Shown: positions 19,002 through 25,829 of the stretch, one piece after another | Position numbering within the stretch: position 1 is the stretch's first letter | How the letters are laid out: the number at the start of each line of letters is the position of its first letter | Virus record (IMG/VR): IMGVR_UViG_3300047551_001167 | Coordinates: 1 to 25,829 of that record | Source of the DNA: a virus | Strand: one strand, 5' to 3' | Length of the DNA: 25,829 nt | Program-made: the position numbers and the translations under genes | The notes under the pieces: generated by a model | Seen by the model: the letters and a program-made list of their open reading frames with translations, nothing else | The model's database searches: none | What the model was told of the DNA's origin: nothing

Positions 19002-19331
19002 ATGCCGATAGATCCCGAGGAGTTCAGGGAAGTGTTGCGCGAACTTGTCGCGCAAGGCTCGATCATCGAACACGATGGGCGCTTCTACGCTCGCGGCTTC
19101 GAGCCCGAGGAAGCGCGCAAGGCGCGCGACGGCGAGGAACCCTTCGAGTTGATCGCCGGGCCTCTCGACGGCGCTAGGATCGGACTCACGCCGAACTGCA
19201 CCCATGCCGTATTCTTCATCGGCGCTTCATGGGTGATCTACGTTCGATATGGCGACGGGCGTCGCATGATGCACATCGGCAACTGTGAAACGGAAGAGCA
19301 AGTCGATAGGCTGATCGAAGATGACGAGTAA
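19002..19331 (+). CDS. Hypothetical protein between terminase genes
   Basis: A 109-residue protein with an excellent ribosome site (AGGAGG). Residues 1-45 are helical and acidic (EEFREVLRELVAQGSI); the remainder alternates strands (FELIAGPLDGARIGL, AVFFIGASWVIYVRYGDGRRMMHIG) and ends in the acidic helix TEEQVDRLIEDDE. It has no known motif. It overlaps the large terminase by 11 bases and is therefore probably co-translated with it. Confidence 0.65.
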   Translation: MPIDPEEFREVLRELVAQGSIIEHDGRFYARGFEPEEARKARDGEEPFELIAGPLDGARIGLTPNCTHAVFFIGASWVIYVRYGDGRRMMHIGNCETEEQVDRLIEDDE

Positions 19332-20622
19332 GGCTACCGAGTTTGAACCGATCGGCGCGCATCGTGCGCTGTGGAGTGCGCGTGATCCGCGCGTCCTGGT
19401 CGAGGGCCCGGCTGGCACGGGCAAGACTCGCAACGAACTGGAGCGCATCAACGCGCTCGCGTTCAAGTACCCGAACTCGCGGCATCTCATCTGCCGAAAG
19501 ACTCGAGCAAGTATGAGCGAGTCGGTACTGGTGACATGGGAGCGCGACGTACACGCCGAAACGATGCACCTCTTCGGCACAGTGCGCAGGGCGAACCGCG
19601 AGGCGTACCAGTACCCAAACGGCTCGATCGTTGTAGTCGGCGGACTCGACAAGCCAGAGCGAACGTACTCGGCGGAGTATGACACGATCCACGTCTTTGA
19701 GTCGATCGAGACAACGGAGGACGAAGTTCAACAACTCCTGCGCGCCTTGCGCTCTGGCAAGATGCCGTATCAGCAACTCGTGTGCGACACGAATCCGGGA
19801 AGCGAGCGGCACTGGTTGAACATGCGCGCCAATGCTGGCTGGTTCAGGCGCATCGTCACGCGGCTCGAAGACAATCCGCGCTTCTGGGCCGGCAATGACT
19901 GGACGCATGATGGGCGGCAGTTCCTATCGAGTCTTGAGGCGCTAACTGGGCATCGGCGTCTGAGACTATTCGAGGGCAAGTGGTGTAGCACCGAAGGACT
20001 CGTCTATGACGACTTCGACGCCGCTACCCATATCATCGACTCGATGCCGGACGGCTGGCAGAACTGGCGCAAGTTCAGAGCGATCGACTTCGGCTTCGTC
20101 GATCCGTTCGTTTGCCAGTGGTGGGCAGACAGCGGCGAGGCGCTGTATCTGTATCGTGAGCTGTACATGTCAGGCCGCATCGTCGAGGATCACGCACGCC
20201 AGATCCTCGACCTATCACGAGGCGAGGACTATGTGGCGACAGTGAGCGACCATGCCCGAGAGGATCGAGAGACGCTGCACCGCTACGGCGTGTTCACAAG
20301 TCCGGCTGAGAAGGACATCGACCGAGGCTGCGATCTAGTACGCTCACGGCTACGGATTCAACCGAACGGCAAGCCGAAGCTCTACATCTTGTCGCAGGCG
20401 CTCGCCGAATCGGATCGCAGGCTTGCGGCATCGAAGCGACCGACATCAACCCGTGAAGAGTTCGACGCTTACATCTGGGAGTCGAGGCGAGACGGGCAGG
20501 CGAAAGAGCGACCGCTTGACCGAGACAACCATGGTATGGACGCCATGCGGTACGCTGTATGCGCCGCCGAAGGCATCGGCATCTCGCAACCGTATCTCGG
20601 AGTCATTGACACATGGGACTGA
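19321..20622 (+). CDS. terL: Large terminase subunit
   Basis: A 433-residue packaging motor: an ATPase that pumps DNA into the prohead plus a nuclease that cuts the concatemer. Walker A is GPAGTGKT (29-36). The Walker B region is YDTIHVFESIE (120-130), where F replaces the usual Asp and E127 or E130 would be catalytic. Motif III/coupling is LVCDTNPG (153-160). The RNase H-like nuclease shows RAIDFGFVDPF (D256), VSDHARED (D310) and RDNHGMDAMRYAV near 403-415. The order is complete, so the protein should be functional. It lies immediately before the portal gene, overlapping it by 10 bases. Confidence 0.92.
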   Translation: MTSKATEFEPIGAHRALWSARDPRVLVEGPAGTGKTRNELERINALAFKYPNSRHLICRKTRASMSESVLVTWERDVHAETMHLFGTVRRANREAYQYPNGSIVVVGGLDKPERTYSAEYDTIHVFESIETTEDEVQQLLRALRSGKMPYQQLVCDTNPGSERHWLNMRANAGWFRRIVTRLEDNPRFWAGNDWTHDGRQFLSSLEALTGHRRLRLFEGKWCSTEGLVYDDFDAATHIIDSMPDGWQNWRKFRAIDFGFVDPFVCQWWADSGEALYLYRELYMSGRIVEDHARQILDLSRGEDYVATVSDHAREDRETLHRYGVFTSPAEKDIDRGCDLVRSRLRIQPNGKPKLYILSQALAESDRRLAASKRPTSTREEFDAYIWESRRDGQAKERPLDRDNHGMDAMRYAVCAAEGIGISQPYLGVIDTWD

Positions 20623-23417
20623 TCGACAACTTGCTCAAAGCAATGCGCCGTGAGCCTACCGAGGTTGACCGTGAATACACGGCATCGACGATCAGGACAG
20701 GCGACGAGCTCCAGAACACGCAAGCATCGACGAACCCGAAGGACTTCGCACGAGTCGGCAGAGCGCTCGCAGGCAGCGTCTACAACGCCGCCACGCTCGT
20801 CGCCCGTGAAGCGGCGAAGGGCGAGATGAAGCTGTATCGCAAGAAGTCCGGCGTGCGTGGTGCGAAGGCGATGCAAGCCAACGCCGCCGAAGATATCGAG
20901 CAGGTGACAGAGCATCCCGTACTTGATCTGTTGCATGATCCAGATCCGAGCACGACCTACTGCGACTTCATGACGCTCGTGTACTGGTATCGAGAGGTGA
21001 CAGGCAAGGCGTATATCTGGGTCGGCGGCGAGAAGCCAGTCGGCCTGTTCCTGCTGCACCCACAGTACACAAAGCCGATCGTCAAGAAGGGCATCGGCAT
21101 CGAAGAGTTCCTGTACGGGCGCGACAATCTCACGCCGATGCGTGTGCCTGCATCGCAGGTCGTTGTGACTCGCTACATGCCTGATCCGTTCGCACCGTGG
21201 GACGGAGTATCGTGGGTCAATAGCATCGAGCAATACGCCGACATGGAAAACGCCGCAGTCATGTCGGAAGTGCAGCGCTGGAAGAACAGCGGGCAGTACG
21301 GCATGATCGTCAAGGCCCCGGCAAGCTACAACGATCAACAGCTCAAGCAGCTTGAATCGTCACTGAGAGGCAAAGGCGGCCCGCTTGCTGCAGGCCGTGC
21401 GCTGATCGTTCGAGATCTCGAAGTGGTCGAGGCGGGAAGCAAGCCGCACGAGATGAACTATCTCGAAGGGCTTGAGCAGGCCGAGCGTGCGATCTATCGA
21501 GCGGCGGGCGTGCCCGAGGCGATCTGGAAGTTGAACGATGCGAATCTAGCGAGCGCATCGGCTGCCGATCCGATCTGGCAGCGCAACATCTACGAGCGGC
21601 AGCAGCGAGTGGCGCAGGACTTGACCGAGTGGTTGCTGCCGATGTTCGGCATCGAGCCCGGCACGATGTGGTTTGCGTACGACAACCCTTCGCAGGACGA
21701 TGTCGAGCTACAGACGAATCGCATGGCGGCAGGCTTCACGAACGGCGCGGTGTACTTGAACGAGTACCGTCAGGCGTTGGGCTTGAACCCGTTGCCCGAT
21801 GAGCAGAACGTACTCGGCAAGCCGCAACCGATGCCGATGATGCCGAGCGCACCGATCCCCGTGCAGGAGATCGAAGAGCCTGAGGAAGAAGAGATCGAGG
21901 AAGAAGAGATCGAAGACGAGGAGATCGTCGATGAAGAGATCAGCGAGAAGGCGCAGCGATACCTCGACGCTATCGAGCGAATCCGTGCCGAGCGAAAGTC
22001 TCATGACGGTGGAGCCGATGTTTCAGCGGCAACTGGCGAACCTGCTGGCGGCACGCCTGCTGATGCTAGTGGCAAGGCGGCAGATCGAACCCCACCACAA
22101 GGCGCAAGGGAAGAAGCTGAGCGTGGACTCGCATGGCGACAAGAGTACGGACGAGGCGGCACTGCTGTCGGAGTGGCTCGAGCCCGAGACATCGCCAACG
22201 GAGCGAACCTGAGCGATAGCACGATTATGCGCATGGTGAGCTACTTCGCACGGCACGAGGTTGACAAGCAGGGCCAAGGCTGGAGCCAAGGCGAAGAAGG
22301 CTACCCGTCAGCGGGTCGCATCGCTTGGGCGCTTTGGGGCGGAGATCCCGGCAGGACATGGGCGAACGCCGAAGCGGCGAAGATCGACGACGATGAAGAG
22401 AAGATGTGCGGCGATGAGAAGCGATGCCAGCCTGAGTCGAAGGTGATCGACGGCGAGAAGATCAAGCCGCCGAGCGAGCTGACCGAGGCCGAGCTTGCAT
22501 TGCTCGCCGAGCGCCTGCGTCCATTCATGCACGGCGACAAGGCCGAGGAGCCTGTCGCACAAGTCGCCGACGAAGGCCCGATCAATCCCGAGGTGGTCGA
22601 GGTCGAGCCGATGCCGATCGACGCTGCAGAGTGCACATGCTCGAAGTGCATCGACATCAAGGCGACACCCGACGACGAGGATCGCCTCACGCCGAGCGAG
22701 AAGATGCAGCGTGAGATCAAGCGTGCGCTCGAGTTGTGGATGCAATCGGCGCTGCTCAATGCGATCAGCTCGCTTGGCATGGACGGCAAGTTCGACGAGT
22801 CGGCGTTCGATCCGAAGAAGCTCGAAGAAGTGACCAAGCGAGTCATCGAGCGAGCGTTCGAGGCAGGCGCATCGGCGAGGCTTGACGCATCGGGTATGCG
22901 TGATGTGCCGCCGCTGTCGTCGAATCCGGCCCGTGACTACATCGCCAAGTACAACTTCGAGCTAGTGCAGGGCGTGACGAACACAATGAAGGATCAGCTG
23001 CGCAATGCGATCGACCGTGAGCTTGTGAAGGGCGAGAAGCTCGAAGGCTTCACGCTGAACCAGTTGCAAGAGCGCATCACGAACGAAGTGGCGAACATGC
23101 CCGAGAACCGTGCCGAAGTCGTGGCACGCACCGAGACCGCTCGTGCTTATGCGCACGGTTCGATGAAACAGGCCGAGGAGCTTGGCTTCGACAAGAAGTA
23201 CTGGAGCTTGGGCGGCAACCCGTGCGGCTTGTGCCAAGCGGCTGCGGCGACGTTCGGCAAGAACAATGCGATACCGATCGGTCAGCCGTACTACAGGCCG
23301 GGCGAGACGATCATCGGAACAGACGGCAAGGCGTACACAGTGAAGATGCCGATCATGGCACCGAGCGACGTGCATCCGAACTGCGTGTGTGTCAACATCG
23401 AGGAGATGTCAGAATGA
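20613..23417 (+). CDS. Portal protein fused to Mu F-like domain, with an inserted middle domain
   Basis: A 934-residue three-part protein. Residues 1-410 are an HK97/SPP1-type portal (GRALAGSVYNAATLVAREAA, PDPFAPWDGVSWV, GVPEAIWKLNDA). Residues about 415-445 form an acidic Glu/Ile-repeat stretch, followed by a Gly/Ala-rich linker. Residues about 500-590 are a compact domain with YGRGGTAVGVARARDI and GYPSAGRIAWALWGGD, which I recall from other phage head proteins. Residues about 770-934 are the Mu F / SPP1 gp7-like domain with ARTETARAYAHGSM, GNPCGLCQAAAATFG and the closing HPNCVC. The portal is the DNA gate; MuF proteins are minor capsid or ejected proteins. There is no stop or frame change between the parts. 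It overlaps terL and the protease gene. Confidence 0.88.
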   Translation: MGLIDNLLKAMRREPTEVDREYTASTIRTGDELQNTQASTNPKDFARVGRALAGSVYNAATLVAREAAKGEMKLYRKKSGVRGAKAMQANAAEDIEQVTEHPVLDLLHDPDPSTTYCDFMTLVYWYREVTGKAYIWVGGEKPVGLFLLHPQYTKPIVKKGIGIEEFLYGRDNLTPMRVPASQVVVTRYMPDPFAPWDGVSWVNSIEQYADMENAAVMSEVQRWKNSGQYGMIVKAPASYNDQQLKQLESSLRGKGGPLAAGRALIVRDLEVVEAGSKPHEMNYLEGLEQAERAIYRAAGVPEAIWKLNDANLASASAADPIWQRNIYERQQRVAQDLTEWLLPMFGIEPGTMWFAYDNPSQDDVELQTNRMAAGFTNGAVYLNEYRQALGLNPLPDEQNVLGKPQPMPMMPSAPIPVQEIEEPEEEEIEEEEIEDEEIVDEEISEKAQRYLDAIERIRAERKSHDGGADVSAATGEPAGGTPADASGKAADRTPPQGAREEAERGLAWRQEYGRGGTAVGVARARDIANGANLSDSTIMRMVSYFARHEVDKQGQGWSQGEEGYPSAGRIAWALWGGDPGRTWANAEAAKIDDDEEKMCGDEKRCQPESKVIDGEKIKPPSELTEAELALLAERLRPFMHGDKAEEPVAQVADEGPINPEVVEVEPMPIDAAECTCSKCIDIKATPDDEDRLTPSEKMQREIKRALELWMQSALLNAISSLGMDGKFDESAFDPKKLEEVTKRVIERAFEAGASARLDASGMRDVPPLSSNPARDYIAKYNFELVQGVTNTMKDQLRNAIDRELVKGEKLEGFTLNQLQERITNEVANMPENRAEVVARTETARAYAHGSMKQAEELGFDKKYWSLGGNPCGLCQAAAATFGKNNAIPIGQPYYRPGETIIGTDGKAYTVKMPIMAPSDVHPNCVCVNIEEMSE

Positions 23418-24028
23418 ACAGCGAATACATCGGCGCTGCTATCGAGCGCATGACTAAGCACTTGACCGACAAGGGATACAAGGCGGCGGGCAAGATCGCA
23501 ATCAAGAACGTACACGGTGCGCCAGAGCTGGCGATGCCGACGAAGGCCGGGCCGTTCGAGATCCTGTCATGGGCGACACGCAATACCGTAGACATGGAAG
23601 GCGAAGTCGTGCTGCCCGAGGGCGCTGACACATCGTACTTCTCAAAGAATCGCACGCTGTTCGTGGATCACGAGTACGACATCATGAAGGCCGTAGGCAA
23701 GATGCGCAACATGAAGATGACGCCGCAAGGCTGGCTGCTGCGTGGTGCGCTCGTGAACAATCCCGAGAACCCGTATCGCAATCAAGTGCAGAGCTTGGCC
23801 GAGGCAGGCAACATCGGCATGAGTATCGGCTTCGAGGTTCTTGATGCGTCAGCGCCGACTGCCGAAGAGCGCAAGGCGTATCCGAATGCACGAGGCATCA
23901 TTCGTGCGTGGAAGCTGCTCGAAGTCAGCTACACGGCGATGCCGATGAATCAGGATTGCCAGAGCGACATGGTTCCGATGACGCAATCAGAGCCGGCTAA
24001 GGCGATGCGTCGAGTGGTTATTCTCTGA
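23414..24028 (+). CDS. HK97-type prohead protease
   Basis: A 204-residue serine protease that cuts the scaffold or delta domain of the capsid protein during head maturation. The start is the ATG overlapping the portal stop (ATGA). LFVDHEYD carries the catalytic His (H86) and NIGMSIGFEV the Ser (S137); WKLLEVSYTAMPMNQDC is the conserved following strand. The length is usual for the family. It stands between portal and capsid, as in HK97 order. A 113-base gap follows. Confidence 0.9.
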   Translation: MNSEYIGAAIERMTKHLTDKGYKAAGKIAIKNVHGAPELAMPTKAGPFEILSWATRNTVDMEGEVVLPEGADTSYFSKNRTLFVDHEYDIMKAVGKMRNMKMTPQGWLLRGALVNNPENPYRNQVQSLAEAGNIGMSIGFEVLDASAPTAEERKAYPNARGIIRAWKLLEVSYTAMPMNQDCQSDMVPMTQSEPAKAMRRVVIL

Positions 24029-24141
24029 GCTTGTTATTCTGATTCTTGTCTCTGCGGCAAAGTCCGAGGACGGCGGCGATAAGCCCCACGATCCTGCACA
24101 GCGTCTCAAGAGTGGCACACGCACACTTAGGAGGCCTGTCA
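24029..24141 (+). other. Non-coding leader before the capsid gene
   Basis: The only sizeable gap in the head module. It is rich in short complementary pieces: GTCC/GGAC, GGC/GCC, and ATTCTTG near its start, which can pair with CAAGAGT near its end. It ends with TTAGGAGG, the capsid ribosome site. GTTATTCT occurs at 24017-24024 and again at 24033-24040. It could be a folded leader RNA controlling capsid output, or simply a spacer. Confidence 0.35.
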
Positions 24142-25512
24142 ATGGACTGGTCGAAAGTGCTGAACTTTGCGAAGAAGGAAGGCTACACGGGCAGCGACAC
24201 CGACGCCGCGTCCGTGCAGGGATATCTTGCGTCGAAATCAATCACGCTCGCCGACGCTGACGGCAACGATCTCGATCTCGTTGCACTTGCGGCGAAGCCC
24301 GTGGAACCTGAGCCCGTCGCTCAGGTCGAAACCGATATCAAGTCGATCGAGACACTTTCACAAGAGAACGAAGCCCTGCGTGAGCAGGCACGACAGGCGG
24401 CATCGGCGCTCGTAAACGCCGGAGCCGTTCCTGCCGCAATCATCAAGGAGAAGACAATGAAGTCCGACATCAGCAAGAAGATGTACGATGCGAAGCCGAA
24501 GAAGGCTTTCGTCGATGCGGATCAGGCCGAGATCTTCGGCGCAACCGCTCGCCTCTCGATCATGGGAGGCAAGAACTATGCTCAGAAGTCCAACGACATC
24601 GAGATCGCCAAGAAGGGCCAAGTCGAGTTCGACAACACCCTCGGCGGTTACCTCGTGCCCGAGGAGTTCGTCGCTCAGTTGATCTACGCCACCGAGCCTT
24701 ACGGCACGGCCCGCAAGGTTGCGAATGTGGTTCGCATGGCCCGTGATCTGACCCGTGTGCCTCGCAAGACCGGCATCGCCACGATGTCTTGGGCGGGCGA
24801 AGGCCAGAGCACGAGCGTCAGCAACAACGGATACGACAATGTCGAGCTCGCCGCTCGCAAGCTTCAGCTTCTGATGCAGGCCTCGAACGAGCTGCTTGAC
24901 GACGCTGCGGTGAGCGTTGCCGACGATCTCGCCGCCTCGATGCGTGAAGCGTATGACAAGGCGATCGACGAGGCGTACTTCAACGGCGACGGCACCAGCA
25001 CCTACGGCGGCTACATCGGCCTCAAGAATGCGCTCCCGTCCGCTGCGTATGTCGATGCCTCGGGAACCTCTTGGTCAGCGATCACCAGCGCCGACTTCAC
25101 CAAGGCGCTCGGATCGCTTGAGAACGTGGACTCCTCGCGCATCGCCATGGTGTGCAGCCGTCAGTTCTACTTCCAAGTCATGCTGCGTCTGGAGAAGGCG
25201 ACGAGTCAGTTCAAGGATCTCGCAGGCCCGGCGCTCGCCGGCGCTGATGCGTCCTTCCTTGGCTACCCGGTCTACTTCTCGCAGGTCATGCCGACCGCTT
25301 CGGCCTCGACCACGAAGAGCGTGTACATCGGCGACTTCGTCGGCGGTTCTATCGTCGGCGAGCGTCGTGACTTGACGATCGCTTCGAGCGAGCACTACGC
25401 CTTCAACACCGACACTTGGACTTGGCGTGCGACCGCTCGTGCGGCGATCGCTATCCACGGTGACGGTCGTGGCTCGACTTACGGCAACATCGTCGCACTC
25501 GAAACCACCTAA
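24142..25512 (+). CDS. HK97-fold major capsid protein with N-terminal scaffold (delta) domain
   Basis: A 456-residue capsid protein. ATG at 24142 is chosen because GGAGG stands just before it; the longer ORF to 24046 runs through the leader. Residues 1-105 are charged with a coiled coil (LSQENEALREQARQAAS) and should be a scaffold part cut away by the protease. The core has NTLGGYLVPEEFVAQLI, MSWAGEGQSTSVSNNGYDNV, ARKLQLLMQASNELLDDA, AYFNGDGTSTYGGYIGL, and a C-terminal RRDLTIASSEHYAFNTDTW with the usual final strand. A second in-frame start, ATG at 24457 behind AAGGAG, sits exactly at the border between scaffold and core. Confidence 0.92.
   Translation: MDWSKVLNFAKKEGYTGSDTDAASVQGYLASKSITLADADGNDLDLVALAAKPVEPEPVAQVETDIKSIETLSQENEALREQARQAASALVNAGAVPAAIIKEKTMKSDISKKMYDAKPKKAFVDADQAEIFGATARLSIMGGKNYAQKSNDIEIAKKGQVEFDNTLGGYLVPEEFVAQLIYATEPYGTARKVANVVRMARDLTRVPRKTGIATMSWAGEGQSTSVSNNGYDNVELAARKLQLLMQASNELLDDAAVSVADDLAASMREAYDKAIDEAYFNGDGTSTYGGYIGLKNALPSAAYVDASGTSWSAITSADFTKALGSLENVDSSRIAMVCSRQFYFQVMLRLEKATSQFKDLAGPALAGADASFLGYPVYFSQVMPTASASTTKSVYIGDFVGGSIVGERRDLTIASSEHYAFNTDTWTWRATARAAIAIHGDGRGSTYGNIVALETT
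24445..24459 (+). promoter_or_regulatory. Internal ribosome site and ATG at the scaffold/capsid border
   Basis: AAGGAG (24445-24450), six bases, then ATG (24457), in frame with the capsid gene. Initiation here would give a 351-residue product starting MKSDISKKMYD, without the scaffold domain. Confidence 0.45.
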
Positions 25513-25543
25513 TCTGTAAACTCTCACACAAGGAGATCAATCT

Positions 25544-25829
25544 ATGGTTCTCGGAACTCTCAGCAAATCCATCGTCGTGACTCCCTCGGCGACGGTTGCG
25601 ACGAACGCCACAGCTTCGGCTGGCCCGTTCGACATCGCAGGCTTCGACTCTGTGCAGATCAAGTGCATCCACCAAGCGGCGACCAACTCTTCAGCTTCGG
25701 CGAAGTGGGCTACGCTCGATGTGCTTGTCGGCGACACCACGACCTTCTCCAGCGCTACTGCTGTCAACGGTCTGGTCGGCACGACCAACTCGACGGCGAG
25801 CACTTCGCAGTTCGTGCTCGGCGTTCACA
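25544..25829 (+). CDS. Virion protein downstream of capsid, 3' end missing
   Basis: A frame with AAGGAGATC upstream, running off the window; 95 codons are visible. It begins MVLGTLSKSIVVTPSATVAT and is rich in Thr, Ser, Ala and Val with beta-strand pattern (FDIAGFDSVQIKC, WATLDVLVGDTTTF). There is no signal peptide or membrane helix. Its place directly after the capsid gene and its composition suggest a head decoration protein or a head-tail component. The family is not recognised. Confidence 0.65.
   Translation, partial: MVLGTLSKSIVVTPSATVATNATASAGPFDIAGFDSVQIKCIHQAATNSSASAKWATLDVLVGDTTTFSSATAVNGLVGTTNSTASTSQFVLGVH

Noticed and set aside
21931-22212. A 93-codon ORF in another frame inside the portal-MuF gene, with a protein-like VEPMFQRQLANLLAARLLML stretch.
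   Set aside because: The portal frame continues unbroken into a recognisable domain. The alternative frame covers a low-complexity linker and has no ribosome site or coupling.
24058-24090. AAAGTCC followed by GAGGAC, reminiscent of a conserved RNase P RNA segment.
   Set aside because: The whole gap is about 113 bases, far too short for RNase P RNA, and no other conserved parts are present.
1-25829. Closure of the window into a circle.
   Set aside because: Joining the ends would give the last gene a stop after a few more codons, but no terminal repeat is visible and expected tail genes are missing, so a circular genome of this size is not supported.
1-25829. tRNA genes, CRISPR arrays, insertion sequences, attachment sites with an integrase.
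   Set aside because: None was seen on reading both strands. Repeats present are short, few and not regularly spaced, and no transposase or integrase motif occurs.

Overview
The window looks like the genome, or a large part of one, of a double-stranded DNA tailed phage (Caudoviricetes) with an HK97-type head. It encodes a large terminase, a portal protein carrying a Mu F-like domain, an HK97-type prohead protease, a major capsid protein, a primase-helicase, RusA and a lysozyme. No integrase, tape-measure or tail-tube gene is visible, and the first and last genes run off the ends, so part of the structural module lies outside. The DNA is GC-rich and unusually full of GATC. Host assignment is only inference: the cysteine-rich virion-module proteins and an invertebrate-type lysozyme fold suggest an aquatic bacterium, perhaps Planctomycetota-like, but nothing here proves it.

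Layout. (1) 2-4859, plus strand: distal structural module with a LamG-like protein, a beta-helix-like protein, a 27-cysteine protein, a zinc-ribbon-like protein, a metallophosphoesterase and a small winged-helix protein. (2) 4856-8658, minus strand: a tight operon transcribed leftward. In order of transcription it holds a small acidic protein, a secreted i-type lysozyme, an unknown, an HNH endonuclease, an unknown, a C5-cytosine methyltransferase with a full-length second reading frame over it, a coiled-coil protein, RusA, and a sigma-region-4-like HTH protein. The two operons converge on a shared CTAG. (3) 8857-9203: a divergent control region between a DnaA-domain-IV-like regulator (minus) and the replication operon (plus). 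(4) 9203-14635, plus: two early proteins, a small protein, an SNF2-type helicase and an 850-residue primase-helicase, ending in a strong terminator. (5) 14722-14937: non-coding candidate origin with long perfect inverted repeats around an AT-rich core and a DnaA box. (6) 14973-16195: small accessory genes, closed by a terminator. (7) 16360-17390: lipoprotein and holin-like gene. (8) 17419-18621: ParB-domain/methyltransferase fusion. (9) 18618-25829: putative small terminase, large terminase, portal-MuF fusion, protease, capsid, start of a further virion gene.

How it works together. Most neighbours are joined by 4-bp ATGA or GTGA overlaps, which suggests translational coupling. Several genes that open a transcription unit instead have a sigma70-like promoter whose -10 box ends five or six bases before the ATG, which predicts leaderless mRNAs. 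The DnaA-like protein, the DnaA box and the inverted-repeat region next to the primase-helicase form a plausible initiation system. Two methyltransferases of different classes suggest heavy DNA modification.

The points most worth a second look are: the overprinted frame in the methyltransferase; the leaderless promoters; the i-type lysozyme; the candidate origin; and the HTH gene that seems to start at ATC behind a perfect Shine-Dalgarno.
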